Assembly (NCBI GenBank): GCA_965216845.1
Contig: OZ244200.1
Span: 1,116,001-1,180,000, forward strand
Origin: Panacagrimonas sp965216845
Lineage (GTDB): Bacteria; Pseudomonadota; Gammaproteobacteria; Nevskiales; Nevskiaceae
Direction: 5' to 3'
DNA length: 64,000 nt
The notes under the pieces are model-generated. The model searched no databases. It worked only from the letters and a program-made list of their open reading frames with translations, and had not been told where the DNA came from. Below, piece by piece: positions 17,481 through 26,147 of the stretch. Position numbers and translations under genes: made by a program. Each line of letters begins with the position of its first letter. Positions within the stretch are counted from its first letter, which is position 1.

Positions 17481-18776
17481 ATGAATCAGGCGGCGCAATC
17501 GGATCAGCCAGCAAAAAGTCGTCTGCCGGCGCTGCATTGGCAGATCGCCATCGCCCTGGCGTTGGCGCTGATCGCTGGCGCCGCGATCGGTCCTCAGGCG
17601 CAGTTTCTCGCCGTTTGCAGCTTCATCGGCACCCTGTTTCTGAACGCGCTGAAAATGCTGATCGTGCCGCTGATTCTGGCGTCCATCATCTCGGCGCTAC
17701 TCGGGTTGAGTGATAGCAGCGCGCTGGGGCGCCTGGGCCTGAAAACCGCGACGTTCTTCGCTGGAACCACCGCGCTGTCCATTCTGACCGGACTGGTGTT
17801 GGTAAACCTGATCGCGCCCGGCATTGTGGACGGTGCGCCTGCGGGCGAGCGCCTGGGCTTGTCTGATGACACCGACAGCGTGATGGCACGGATTGAAGAT
17901 CGCGGCGGCAGCGATATTGTGGCGGTCTTTCTGCGCATGGTGCCGCCCAATCTGGTGCAGGCCGCCGCCAATGGCGAGATGCTGGGCCTGATCTTTTTCG
18001 GCATTCTGTTTGGCTACTTCGCCTCGCGGCTGCCGAGCAAACAGGCGCAAACCCAACGAGAGTTCTGGAACAGCCTTTACGAGGTGATGATCCGCATCAC
18101 CGGCTGGGTCATGGCTTTCGCCCCGCTGGGTGTGTTCGCACTGGTGGCAAAAACCATCGCATCAACCGGCTGGGATGCGGTGCAACCGCTGTTGGCCTTT
18201 TTCCTGGTGGTGGTGCTCGCCCTGCTGGTGCAAACGCTGTTGTGGTTGCCGCTGATTCTACGGCTGGTTGCGCGCGTTTCGCCGCTGCGGCATCTCAAGG
18301 TCACCGTGCCGGCTTTGCTGACTGCCTTTTCCACCAGTTCTTCAGCGGCCACATTGCCGGTCAGCTTCGGCTGCATGCGTGATGGCGCCGGGGTTTCCCC
18401 CGGCACCGCCGGTTTCGTGCTGCCGCTGGGCTGCACCGTCAACATGAACGGCACCGCCTTGTACGAGTGCGCGGCGGCCATGTTCATCGCCCAGGCCTAC
18501 GGACTGGACCTGTCTTTTGTCAGCCAGCTGGTGATCGTGTCGCTGGCGCTGATCACCTCCATCGGCGTTGCCGGTATTCCGTCCGCCAGCCTTGTGGCCA
18601 TCGCCGTGATTCTGTCGGCCATCGGCCTGCCGCTGGAAGGCGTCGGCCTGATTCTGGCGGTGGATCGTGTACTGGACATGGCGCGCACCGCCGTCAACGT
18701 GTTCGGTGACACGGTGGCCACCGTCACCATCGCCCGTTTGGAGGGCGAGGATGGAATTCTGGGGACGCGCGCGTAA
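17481..18776 (+). CDS. sodium/proton:dicarboxylate or amino-acid symporter (DAACS)
   Basis: A 431-residue membrane protein with the hallmarks of the GltP/DctA (DAACS, EAAT-like) family: the serine-rich hairpin FSTSSSAATLPVSF, the Na+-binding NMNGTALYE motif and the substrate-binding helix DRVLDMARTAVNVFGD. It should couple Na+ or H+ to uptake of glutamate, aspartate, a C4-dicarboxylate or a small neutral amino acid; the exact substrate cannot be read from sequence. It starts after a clear GGGAGA ribosome site, 39 bases after ppiD, and is convergent with fabI. Confidence 0.92.
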   Translation: MNQAAQSDQPAKSRLPALHWQIAIALALALIAGAAIGPQAQFLAVCSFIGTLFLNALKMLIVPLILASIISALLGLSDSSALGRLGLKTATFFAGTTALSILTGLVLVNLIAPGIVDGAPAGERLGLSDDTDSVMARIEDRGGSDIVAVFLRMVPPNLVQAAANGEMLGLIFFGILFGYFASRLPSKQAQTQREFWNSLYEVMIRITGWVMAFAPLGVFALVAKTIASTGWDAVQPLLAFFLVVVLALLVQTLLWLPLILRLVARVSPLRHLKVTVPALLTAFSTSSSAATLPVSFGCMRDGAGVSPGTAGFVLPLGCTVNMNGTALYECAAAMFIAQAYGLDLSFVSQLVIVSLALITSIGVAGIPSASLVAIAVILSAIGLPLEGVGLILAVDRVLDMARTAVNVFGDTVATVTIARLEGEDGILGTRA

Positions 18777-18794
18777 CGCCGGCTAGCACCACCT

Positions 18795-19586
18795 TTAGCC
18801 GTCCAGATCCATGCTCATGCCGACGACGTTGAATCCGCCGTCGACGTAGAGAATTTCGCCGGTGATGCCGGAGGCCAGGTCGGAGCTGAGGAAGGCTGCG
18901 GCATTGCCCACTTCCTCGATGCTGACGTTACGGTGCAGGGCGGACACTTTCTCGGCGCCGGCGAGCATTTTGCGAAAGCCGGAAATGCCGGCGGCGGCAA
19001 GGGTCTTGATCGGCCCGGCGGAGATGCCGTTGACGCGAATGCCCTCGACGCCGAGCTCGGCCGCCATGTAGCGGACGTTGGCTTCCAGGCTGGCCTTGGC
19101 CGGGCCCATGACGTTGTACATCGGCACCGCGCGCACCGCGCCCAGATAAGTCAGCGTCAGCAGCGAGGCGTTGCGGCCCTGCATCAGCGGCTTGGCTTTC
19201 TTGCCCAGCGCCGCAAAGCTGTAGGCGCTGATGTCGTGCGCGACCTGAAAGCCTTCACGCGTGACTGAATCCAGATAGGAGCCCGCAAGCTGATCACGCG
19301 GCGCAAAGCCGATGGAGTGAATCAGTACGTCCAGGCCGCCCCATTGGCTTTGCAGTTCCTGCATGACCTCGTCGATCTGCGCGTCTTCAGTGACGTCCAG
19401 CGGCAGCACGATGTTGGAGTCGCAGCTGGCGGCGAATTCACTGACCCGTTTCTGCAGACGCTCGCCCTGGTAGGTGAAGGCCAGCTCCGCGCCCTCGCGT
19501 CGGAACGCTTCGGCGATGCCGGTGGCGATGGAGCGGTCACTGGCCACCCCGGTGATCAAGGCTTTTTTGCCGGCTAGAAATCCCAT
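18795..19586 (-). CDS. fabI: enoyl-[acyl-carrier-protein] reductase FabI
   Basis: A 263-residue short-chain dehydrogenase of the FabI type. It begins MGFLAGKKALITGVASDRSI, the FabI form of the NADH-binding motif. Catalytic Tyr147, Tyr157 and Lys164 (TYLGAVRAVPMYNVMGPAK) match E. coli Tyr146, Tyr156 and Lys163. It performs the last reduction in each fatty-acid elongation cycle. The ATG at 19586 has a strong AAGGGGGG ribosome site; longer frames are rejected. It lies 22 bases after the TonB-like gene and may be read from that operon. Confidence 0.96.
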   Translation of the reverse strand: MGFLAGKKALITGVASDRSIATGIAEAFRREGAELAFTYQGERLQKRVSEFAASCDSNIVLPLDVTEDAQIDEVMQELQSQWGGLDVLIHSIGFAPRDQLAGSYLDSVTREGFQVAHDISAYSFAALGKKAKPLMQGRNASLLTLTYLGAVRAVPMYNVMGPAKASLEANVRYMAAELGVEGIRVNGISAGPIKTLAAAGISGFRKMLAGAEKVSALHRNVSIEEVGNAAAFLSSDLASGITGEILYVDGGFNVVGMSMDLDG

Positions 19587-19608
19587 ACGCCCCCCTTGGC
19601 TGCGCGAT

Positions 19609-20601
19609 CTACGACGGTAAGAAGTAAATTGGATAATTCGGATAAGTGAACGTCGGCACGTCCTTGGCACCGAAGTTCAGCAGCTTGACGCGTTGAATCA
19701 CCTTGCGTTCCAGCTCCGGGTCGCCCAGTTCGCTGGAGACCAGCTGACAGTCGATGACCGAGCCGTTGCTGGCGATGGTGATCTTGACCACGATCTTGCC
19801 GCGCAGCCCTGGCGAATTACGCAAGGCGCGATTGAACAGGGCGTAGAAGGACGCCTTGTTGCGATCAAACACCAGCTGGATTTCTTCCAGTGTGCGACCG
19901 GATCCCTTGCTGCCGGGCTTGCCGCCTTGCGGCAATTCACGACCGAAGCCGACCGGGGAGTCCACTTTTGCGGTCTGTCGTTGACCAACACCAGCGCCCT
20001 GTTCGGTTCGCGGTGCGCTACCGACGGCGCCGATGCCACCGCTGCTGCCGGCCGCTGAGCGGGCCACGGTGGTGGCGCTGCCGGATCCGGAACGTGCGGT
20101 GATCACTTCGTTCGACAATGGCCGTTTGGCGTCCAGGCCGCTGAGTTTTTGGTCGCGTAGCGAGGCCAGTTGATCCGAAAAAGCGTTGATGCCGGACTGC
20201 TTGGCGACTTCTCGCGCCTTGGCCTCCAGTTCTGCCTTGGTCGGCTTGGGTGGCGGTTGCGGTTTGGGCTTGATGACCGGCTTTGGTTTCGGCTGGGGCT
20301 TGGGCGGTTCCGGCTTGGGTTTTGGCTTTTCCGGTTCCGGTTTCGGCTTTGGCGGTTCTGGCTCGGGCTTTTTCGGTTCGGGCTTCTTGGGTTCCGGTTT
20401 GGGTTTTTCCTGAATCAGTTCGATGGTGCGCTCGGCCGCCAGTTCATCGGCCGTTCGTTCCGGGACCAGGAATTCCACGAAAGGCATCAACAAGGCCACG
20501 ATCAACGCCGGAACGGCAACCAGCAGTATCAGTCGGTTGAAACGCTCGTCGGCCTCGTCCTGCAAGGACCAGGTGTGCCATTTAATGGCCTGGGCATTCA
20601 T
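19609..20601 (-). CDS. TonB/AgmX-type energy transducer
   Basis: A 330-residue protein with a short cytoplasmic N-terminus, one transmembrane helix (about residues 24-46), a long Pro/Lys/Glu-rich spacer (about 60-125, rich in KPEP and KPKP), a Gly/Ser-rich linker and a C-terminal domain (about 235-330) resembling the AgmX/PglI C-terminal or TonB_C fold (KIVVKITIASNGSVID). It should transmit energy from the ExbB/ExbD motor across the periplasm. It is the last of nine coupled genes, overlapping exbD by 4 bases. The partner at the outer membrane is unknown; the TPR lipoproteins upstream are candidates. Lineage-specific role is inference. Confidence 0.82.
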   Translation of the reverse strand: MNAQAIKWHTWSLQDEADERFNRLILLVAVPALIVALLMPFVEFLVPERTADELAAERTIELIQEKPKPEPKKPEPKKPEPEPPKPKPEPEKPKPKPEPPKPQPKPKPVIKPKPQPPPKPTKAELEAKAREVAKQSGINAFSDQLASLRDQKLSGLDAKRPLSNEVITARSGSGSATTVARSAAGSSGGIGAVGSAPRTEQGAGVGQRQTAKVDSPVGFGRELPQGGKPGSKGSGRTLEEIQLVFDRNKASFYALFNRALRNSPGLRGKIVVKITIASNGSVIDCQLVSSELGDPELERKVIQRVKLLNFGAKDVPTFTYPNYPIYFLPS

Positions 20602-21113
20602 GCCTCACCCCCGGCAGGCCGGTAAATGACGGCCAGCGAAACCTTGGCGAAGCGGGCGTCGGCGGCGGTGGCGATGATTTTCTTGATCAAGTGATAGGGC
20701 ACTTGCTTGTCCGCCATCACGTTGACTTTGCCACGCGTCATTGCGCCTTCTTCTGCGCCCTCGATCGGCAGCAGTGCAACCCTGTTCAAGCGCTGCTTGA
20801 GCGCCGGAATGACCAGCTTTTCTTCTTGTTTCAGATCCTCGGCGCTGATGATTGATTCACCGTTGACCAGCACCTCGGTCTTGGTGACCATCACGACCAC
20901 GCTGTCTTCGGCGCGTTCGCTGGAAACCGACTCGGGCAACACGATGGATTTGGGACTCGGCAGTACCTCAATGGTGGAAGAGTTCACCATCAGGAAGAAC
21001 ACCAGGATGGTGAAGATGTCCATCATCGAGGTGAGGTTGAGGCCGCTGGTGCCGCCCGCGCGTTTGTTGCGGCGCTCGATCCGCTGCGAACGTATGGTTT
21101 TGTGTCGAATCAC
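20598..21113 (-). CDS. ExbD/TolR-family proton channel subunit (with conserved Asp)
   Basis: A 171-residue protein with a basic N-terminus, one transmembrane helix and a periplasmic ExbD/TolR domain. The helix LNLTSMMDIFTILVFFLM carries Asp32 at the position of E. coli ExbD Asp25, the proton-responsive residue. With ExbB it should convert proton flow into work on the TonB-like protein. It overlaps the preceding exbD and following tonB-like gene by 4 bases each (ATGA), so the subunits are translationally coupled. The periplasmic domain has an inserted Glu-rich segment compared with short ExbDs. Confidence 0.88.
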   Translation of the reverse strand: MIRHKTIRSQRIERRNKRAGGTSGLNLTSMMDIFTILVFFLMVNSSTIEVLPSPKSIVLPESVSSERAEDSVVVMVTKTEVLVNGESIISAEDLKQEEKLVIPALKQRLNRVALLPIEGAEEGAMTRGKVNVMADKQVPYHLIKKIIATAADARFAKVSLAVIYRPAGGEA

Positions 21114-21619
21114 GGCGTCACCGCTTCAAGCTTGGGCGCATCGCCGACCGAGATCACCGGAAACATGTCTTCCAGCCCCTCGATCTGATTGCCACCGGGC
21201 ACGTAATGCACGGCGTCCATGACGGCAATCAGCAGGTCGTAAGGCGTGTCGGGTTCGAGAAGCAAGGTAATGCTCTCCTCGGACGGGATCTGTTGCTTGA
21301 TCTGGGCCAGCAGCTCGCTCAAGGCTTTCAAATCGTGTGCTGCGTCGGCTTTCCGGGGGAAGTGGCGGATCGGGCCGCCCGAATCGGCCAGCATCAACCC
21401 GGACTCCCGCACTACCACCGTCAGACTCTTGGGCGGCTCCTGTTGGTCCTGCGGTTGATCTTTCTGCTCCGGCAGGTTCAGTTCCTTGATGGTGAGCTGG
21501 GTGAACACGGCAGTGATGAGCAGAAAAGGCACCAGGACCACCATCAGATTCATGAAGGCGGTCATGTTCATTTCCGCCTGCGTATTGTTGCGGCGGGTTC
21601 GTCGGCGTCGGCCGATCAT
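21110..21619 (-). CDS. ExbD/TolR-like subunit with Asp-to-Asn substitution
   Basis: A 169-residue ExbD-type protein with one transmembrane helix after an Arg-rich N-terminus. The helix MNMTAFMNLMVVLVPFLL aligns residue by residue with E. coli ExbD INVTPFIDVMLVLLIIFM, and the essential Asp is Asn24 (codon AAT). Proton transfer by this chain should therefore be lost, although the fold (LNLPEQ after the helix, periplasmic domain) is preserved. It starts at an ATG with GGAG 8 bases upstream, 13 bases after exbB, and overlaps the second exbD by 4 bases. It may act as a structural or regulatory partner of the Asp-bearing ExbD. Confidence 0.85.
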   Translation of the reverse strand: MIGRRRRTRRNNTQAEMNMTAFMNLMVVLVPFLLITAVFTQLTIKELNLPEQKDQPQDQQEPPKSLTVVVRESGLMLADSGGPIRHFPRKADAAHDLKALSELLAQIKQQIPSEESITLLLEPDTPYDLLIAVMDAVHYVPGGNQIEGLEDMFPVISVGDAPKLEAVTP

Positions 21620-21632
21620 ACTGGCGCTCCGA

Positions 21633-22262
21633 CTATTTCAGGCTAATGCTGTTGAGAAACTTCACCGCAGCCGTTTCAACGCTGTCGACCAGGCCGTTGG
21701 TCATCGACTGCAGCCATGAGTGCGCCAGCAGCAGCGGAATGGCCACCATCAAGCCGAAGGCGGTGGTGTTCATGGCCACGGAGATGGAGGCCGACAACAA
21801 ATCCGCCTTTTCCGCCGGGTTGACGTTCGCCACCGCCTGGAAGCCACGAATCAGACCGATGATGGTGCCCAGCAGGCCCAGCAGGGTGGCGATGTTGGCG
21901 AAGGTGGCCAGATAGTGCGTGCGCCGCTCCAGCAGCGGCGTGACTTCCATCAGGCTTTCTTCCATGGCCATTTCCACTTCCGCCCGGGACGCGCCGCCAT
22001 GGGCGCGTGAAATACCGTAACCCAGCACGCGACCGATGGCGGTGGTGGAGCCGCTGGCCATTTTTTCCGCCTGTTCGTGCTGGCCCTCATTCAGCAGCGG
22101 AAGAAGCTTGTTCCACAGCTTGCGGTTCTCCGAATTGGCGCGCCGCAGGTAGAACCAGCGTTCCAGCAGAATCGCCAGGCCAATGACCATGACGGTGAGG
22201 ATGAAGTACATGAAAGTACCTCCCTGCTGAAAGAATTGGATGGCGGTGACCAGAAATTCCAT
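21633..22262 (-). CDS. MotA/TolQ/ExbB-family proton channel protein
   Basis: A 209-residue protein with three transmembrane helices: about residues 18-36, 120-142 and 158-182. The conserved GTIIGLIRGF of helix 2 includes Thr133 (E. coli ExbB Thr148), and NTTAFGLMVAIPLL of helix 3 includes the conserved Thr. At the position of E. coli ExbB Glu176 there is Val162, an uncommon replacement. It should form the pentameric channel around ExbD. A GAGGAA ribosome site precedes the ATG; the gene begins 51 bases after the preceding small gene and 13 bases before exbD. Confidence 0.9.
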   Translation of the reverse strand: MEFLVTAIQFFQQGGTFMYFILTVMVIGLAILLERWFYLRRANSENRKLWNKLLPLLNEGQHEQAEKMASGSTTAIGRVLGYGISRAHGGASRAEVEMAMEESLMEVTPLLERRTHYLATFANIATLLGLLGTIIGLIRGFQAVANVNPAEKADLLSASISVAMNTTAFGLMVAIPLLLAHSWLQSMTNGLVDSVETAAVKFLNSISLK

Positions 22263-22313
22263 GGTGTTCCTCGGTAAGACTTTTGGTTGAATCGAATAAG
22301 AAAGTGCCGCCGG

Positions 22314-22670
22314 TCAGCGCTTGGCGCCAGCCGGTTGCGGTTTGATCAGGCCCTCTCGCGCATCTTCCAAGGCGCTGTAGTATTCCAGACGACGCTGAAA
22401 AACATCGCGATCGATCGGACTCATGTCGACTTGCAGCAGACGAGCGGGCCGGTCCAGCTCCTGCTCGGCATAGGCGTTGCGCCAGGGGGTGATGTACAAG
22501 CCCACCGGCGACTCGCGTTCGCCAATGATGGTGGTGCCGATTTCGTCCGCGCTGGTGTCGGCACGGTCCTGTTCGAAGTTGACGGCCGGGCCGGGTTCGG
22601 CGTCGGGCGTTTGTGCCATCGCCAGTGGCATCAGGCCAAGGCACAAGGCCAATGCGGAAAACGGTCTCAT
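22314..22670 (-). CDS. small exported protein of unknown function in ExbBD-TPR cluster
   Basis: A 118-residue protein with a signal peptide (MRPFSALALCLGLMPLAMA, cleavage before Gln) and no further hydrophobic segment. It contains a conserved-looking stretch ESPVGLYITPWRNAYAEQEL and a Pro/Lys-rich end. I do not recognise a family. The ATG at 22670 overlaps the preceding TPR lipoprotein stop by 4 bases, which decides the start and indicates translational coupling. It is probably a periplasmic part of the same machine. Confidence 0.7.
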   Translation of the reverse strand: MRPFSALALCLGLMPLAMAQTPDAEPGPAVNFEQDRADTSADEIGTTIIGERESPVGLYITPWRNAYAEQELDRPARLLQVDMSPIDRDVFQRRLEYYSALEDAREGLIKPQPAGAKR

Positions 22671-23299
22671 TTGACGTCCACCTCCTGTTCGGCGGCTGCC
22701 TGTTGCGCCTGTGCCTGAGCGGCCTGGATTTGCGCCATCCACACGTGCACGCGCAAGTCGTCTTCACCGCCCAGATCGCGATAGCGCTGGTAGTGTTGCA
22801 AGGCCGCATCCGGCTGGCGCAGATACTGATCCAGCAGCATGCCCAGATTCAGATGCGCCGCCGAATAATCCGGCGCCGCAGCGATGGCGGCCTCATAGGC
22901 CTCGCGCGCCTGCGGATAGTTGCCGGACTCGCGATACACCACGCCCAACCAGTTGTGTGCCACGGCGTTTGATGCATTGATACGCACCGCCTGGCTCAGG
23001 GAGGCGGCGGCAGTGTTCCATTGTTTTTTCTGCGCGCGCACGATGCCCAGGTTGGTGTGCAGGCCCGAGTATTGGGGAAACTCATTGCTCAGCGCGACCA
23101 GGCGCTGCTCGGCCTCATCGTACTGACGGGTTTTCATCAGTTGCAGAACGCCGGCAAAGCGCTCGTCCAGGGTTTCGCCTTCCGGCACCGGTTCTGCGTC
23201 CGCGGCCACGGGGTCGGCGCTTTCCACCGCTGGTCGTTTGACCGCGCAGGCAGACAGAAACAGCGTGCCGCCCAGCGCCAGCCACCACAGCGTGCGCAT
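22667..23299 (-). CDS. TPR lipoprotein
   Basis: A protein of about 210 residues with a lipoprotein signal (LGGTLFLSAC) and about four tetratricopeptide repeats (about residues 50-180), recognisable from motifs such as AHNWLGVVYRESGNYPQA and AHLNLGMLLDQY. TPR superhelices bind partner proteins, so this is probably an outer-membrane-attached adaptor in the periplasm. I prefer the ATG at 23299, which gives a compact signal peptide; an ATG at 23341, overlapping the previous gene by 17 bases, is possible. The gene overlaps the next by 4 bases. Confidence 0.82.
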   Translation of the reverse strand: MRTLWWLALGGTLFLSACAVKRPAVESADPVAADAEPVPEGETLDERFAGVLQLMKTRQYDEAEQRLVALSNEFPQYSGLHTNLGIVRAQKKQWNTAAASLSQAVRINASNAVAHNWLGVVYRESGNYPQAREAYEAAIAAAPDYSAAHLNLGMLLDQYLRQPDAALQHYQRYRDLGGEDDLRVHVWMAQIQAAQAQAQQAAAEQEVDVK

Positions 23300-23324
23300 T
23301 GGTCCGGAGCCGCTGTTATGCAAC

Positions 23325-26147
23325 TCAGTCGAGCGATTCATAAATCAGATCCGCCTGTTCGCGTCGGCCATACTTGCCCGGCGCCATTTTGTTGAGTTCG
23401 TCATAACTGCGTTTGATCCAGGCGTCGAAACGGCCGCCGGAAATTCGCTTGAGGTTGGTCTCGTGCGTGTCGATGGCGTTTTCTTCAAACGGGTAGGCCT
23501 GCTCTTCCAGCAGCAGGCTGTACTGTTCCAGCTCCAGGTCGCCCAGCTTGGGACGCTCCGACCGCAGAATCGAGGTTCCGAAGTTTTGATAGAGCGTGCC
23601 CAGTTCGAAGGTAGCAGCGGTGGTGGTTTCGGCAAACCCATAGGCGGCGGCTTTGTTCAGGTCTGAAATCGCCGTTTCGACCGCTGCCTTTTTCTGCGGC
23701 AACGAGGCTTCGATGGGCAGACGCAAGGGGATGCGTTTGGCGCGCGCCGAGCTGATCCGGCCCAGATCCAGGCTGGCCTTGGCGGCCAGTGTCCGGGTCG
23801 CATCCGTGCGTTCACCGCCGGCGCTGGCGTCGGCGGCAACAATGTCACGCAGCCAGCGCTGTTTCAGGTTCAGGTCACCGCTGCGGCCGGCAAACTCCAC
23901 CAGCCGGCTGCGTGCCTGCATGCTGCGGTCCAGCGGACGCGGATATTGGGTCACGTAGGCCTGATAGGCGGCCTGCGCCTGCGCCTGTTGTTCGGCGTCG
24001 TCGTACAAGGTCGCCGCCAACCAGGAAGCTTCTTGTCGGACTTCGCCGTCCTCACTGCCACGCGCGGCGATGCGGCTGAAGGCGGCGGCTGCTTTGATGG
24101 GCTTCTCATCCTTCTGGTAAGCCACGGCGAGTTTCTTGTCCACATCACCGGCCAGCTTGTGCTGCGGATTGCGGGTGCGGAAGCCTTCCAACACGACTGC
24201 GGCTTGCGACCAGTCTTCCAGCTCAATCAGGGCTGAAGCGGCGTCGTATTCGGCGTTGGCGCGAATCTTGGCGTTGGGTGTGACCGTGCCCAGACGCAGG
24301 AAGTTGTCGATGGCCTTGCGTTGATCGCCGGCGTCACGCGCGGCTTCGGCCTGCTTGTAAATGCTGGCGGCGAGCTGCTCGGAAATTTCAGCTTTTTTGG
24401 TGACATCGCCGCCGCTGAGCTGCAGTTCCTGCGAGAAGGCTTTTTCGGCTTCCGCGTAGTTTTGCATGGAGAACTGGGCGGCGCCCTTGATGCTCCAGGC
24501 GCTGCGCAATTGCGCGGCAGAGGCGGGCGGCTGCGAGGCGATGACGCGATCGGCGATTTCGATGGACTGCTCGGTCTGTTTCAGGGCGAACAAGTCTTCA
24601 GCCACTTCCACCAGAACCTGCAATCGCGCCGGGTGTTGCGGGAACTTGTCGGCCAGGCGGATGCCGATATCGACCGCCTGCTTCAAGGCAACTGTTCGTT
24701 CCTCCGGCGCCACTTCGCCGGCGTGACGCCGATACGCGGTGTAGGCGGCTTGCGCGGCTTCACCGGCCTTTTCGTGATCGGCGTATTCGTAGGCGGTGCG
24801 GGTGTATTGCTCGGCGGCTTCGAGCGTGCGCCCACCGTCAAGCAGGGTGTCTCCCAGCAGCAGATTGATTTCAGCGGCGCGCGCATCTTCCGGGTAAACC
24901 TCGATGATGCGCCCATACCAGCGCGCTGCGGCCAGATAGCTGGCCTTGCCGCGCGCTTTGTTTTTCTGCGCGATGGCGTGATTGTGCTTGGCCAGATCTT
25001 CCATGTGCGTGCGCAGCGCCGTCATCACTTCTTCGGTTGGCGCGCCGCCTTGCCAGTAGTCCGAATCCGGATCGTAGGCGGTGGCGTAGCGTTCTTTTTC
25101 CCGCACCACCAGATCGCGGAAGCCGCCCTTGGCGTGGGCGTCGATGATCTTGGTCTGGAATGCGGGCGCCAGGGCGTGAGTCGGGTAGCGCTGGGTGAAG
25201 CTGGCCAGTGATTTGGCGGCGTCGGTATAACGCTGCTTTTCAATCAGCATGTCGCCCAAGGCGGTGTAGATCAGCGGATAGAAGCGCGGATCGCCGTTGT
25301 TGTCGAAATGCTGATTGATCGCCGGGCCGCCGCCGAGCGTGGCGAAGGACAGCGATACCACGCGCAGCGAGTCCGCCACCAAATCGGTCTTGCCCTTTTC
25401 GACTGCCGCCAGAGCGCTTTCGGAGTCCAGCAATTCGCCTTCGGGCAGTTCACGATCCAGAACGGAGAAAAAAGTGTTGATCGCCGGGTGGAACTTGCCT
25501 TGCCGATATTGCGACCAGCCCTTCATGTACTCCGCTGGTTCATAGAACGGCGTCTTGCTCTGGTAGTCCATGACCTTGGCATAGGCGAGTTCGGCCTCGT
25601 CGTAGCGGTCGGCGCGATACAGCAGGTCGGCGCGACGAAAGTGCGCATCGCCGGCCAGCGCAGAATCTGGCCATTGCCGGGTGAGCTCGTTCAGGATCTT
25701 CATGGCTTCCTCGGTCTGGCCGAGGTTCTGACGCGCGCGCGCCAACTGATACATGACGCGATCATTGTTGCGATCACCGGGACGGTCGCGCAGCAACTCC
25801 TGATACAGGCGGATGGATTTTTTCAGCGATTTACCGCCGTCGTTGTTGCCGCCGGCCAGATCGTCCATCTGCACGTTGAGGTCGGCAAGACGACGCTTGG
25901 CCTCGGTCTTGGTTTCCTCGTCCGGGGCCAGGCGCAGCAGCTCCTGATAGTTGCGCGCGGCGCGTTGCGCGTCGGATTCCAGAGTCGCCGATTCCCGCAC
26001 CTGAACGCCGCCGTCTTCGGGTGAAACCTTCTTGGTGACCGTTCGGATCGAAGGTGCCGCTTCACGCCCGCTGGGCTCGTTGCTGGCACAGCCGGCCACG
26101 GCGACGCCGCAGCTCAGGGCCAGAATCAAACGCGTGGCTGAATTCAT
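23325..26147 (-). CDS. large TPR lipoprotein (940 residues)
   Basis: A 940-residue protein with a lipoprotein signal (SCGVAVAGC) and an extended array of tetratricopeptide-like helical repeats, each about 34-40 residues, across nearly the whole mature chain; motifs such as YAKVMDYQSKTP, AAEQYTRTAYEYADHEKAG and AAAAFSRIAARG recur. It probably forms a long periplasmic solenoid anchored in the outer membrane. Its ATG overlaps the upstream TPR gene by 4 bases. It resembles the large TPR proteins found beside gliding-type ExbB/ExbD/AgmX genes, but no activity can be assigned from sequence. Confidence 0.85.
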   Translation of the reverse strand: MNSATRLILALSCGVAVAGCASNEPSGREAAPSIRTVTKKVSPEDGGVQVRESATLESDAQRAARNYQELLRLAPDEETKTEAKRRLADLNVQMDDLAGGNNDGGKSLKKSIRLYQELLRDRPGDRNNDRVMYQLARARQNLGQTEEAMKILNELTRQWPDSALAGDAHFRRADLLYRADRYDEAELAYAKVMDYQSKTPFYEPAEYMKGWSQYRQGKFHPAINTFFSVLDRELPEGELLDSESALAAVEKGKTDLVADSLRVVSLSFATLGGGPAINQHFDNNGDPRFYPLIYTALGDMLIEKQRYTDAAKSLASFTQRYPTHALAPAFQTKIIDAHAKGGFRDLVVREKERYATAYDPDSDYWQGGAPTEEVMTALRTHMEDLAKHNHAIAQKNKARGKASYLAAARWYGRIIEVYPEDARAAEINLLLGDTLLDGGRTLEAAEQYTRTAYEYADHEKAGEAAQAAYTAYRRHAGEVAPEERTVALKQAVDIGIRLADKFPQHPARLQVLVEVAEDLFALKQTEQSIEIADRVIASQPPASAAQLRSAWSIKGAAQFSMQNYAEAEKAFSQELQLSGGDVTKKAEISEQLAASIYKQAEAARDAGDQRKAIDNFLRLGTVTPNAKIRANAEYDAASALIELEDWSQAAVVLEGFRTRNPQHKLAGDVDKKLAVAYQKDEKPIKAAAAFSRIAARGSEDGEVRQEASWLAATLYDDAEQQAQAQAAYQAYVTQYPRPLDRSMQARSRLVEFAGRSGDLNLKQRWLRDIVAADASAGGERTDATRTLAAKASLDLGRISSARAKRIPLRLPIEASLPQKKAAVETAISDLNKAAAYGFAETTTAATFELGTLYQNFGTSILRSERPKLGDLELEQYSLLLEEQAYPFEENAIDTHETNLKRISGGRFDAWIKRSYDELNKMAPGKYGRREQADLIYESLD

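Noticed and set aside
19609..22262. Classical siderophore TonB-ExbB-ExbD system
   Set aside because: The doubled and altered ExbD, the AgmX-type C-terminus and the TPR genes, together with absence of receptors, do not fit a siderophore system.
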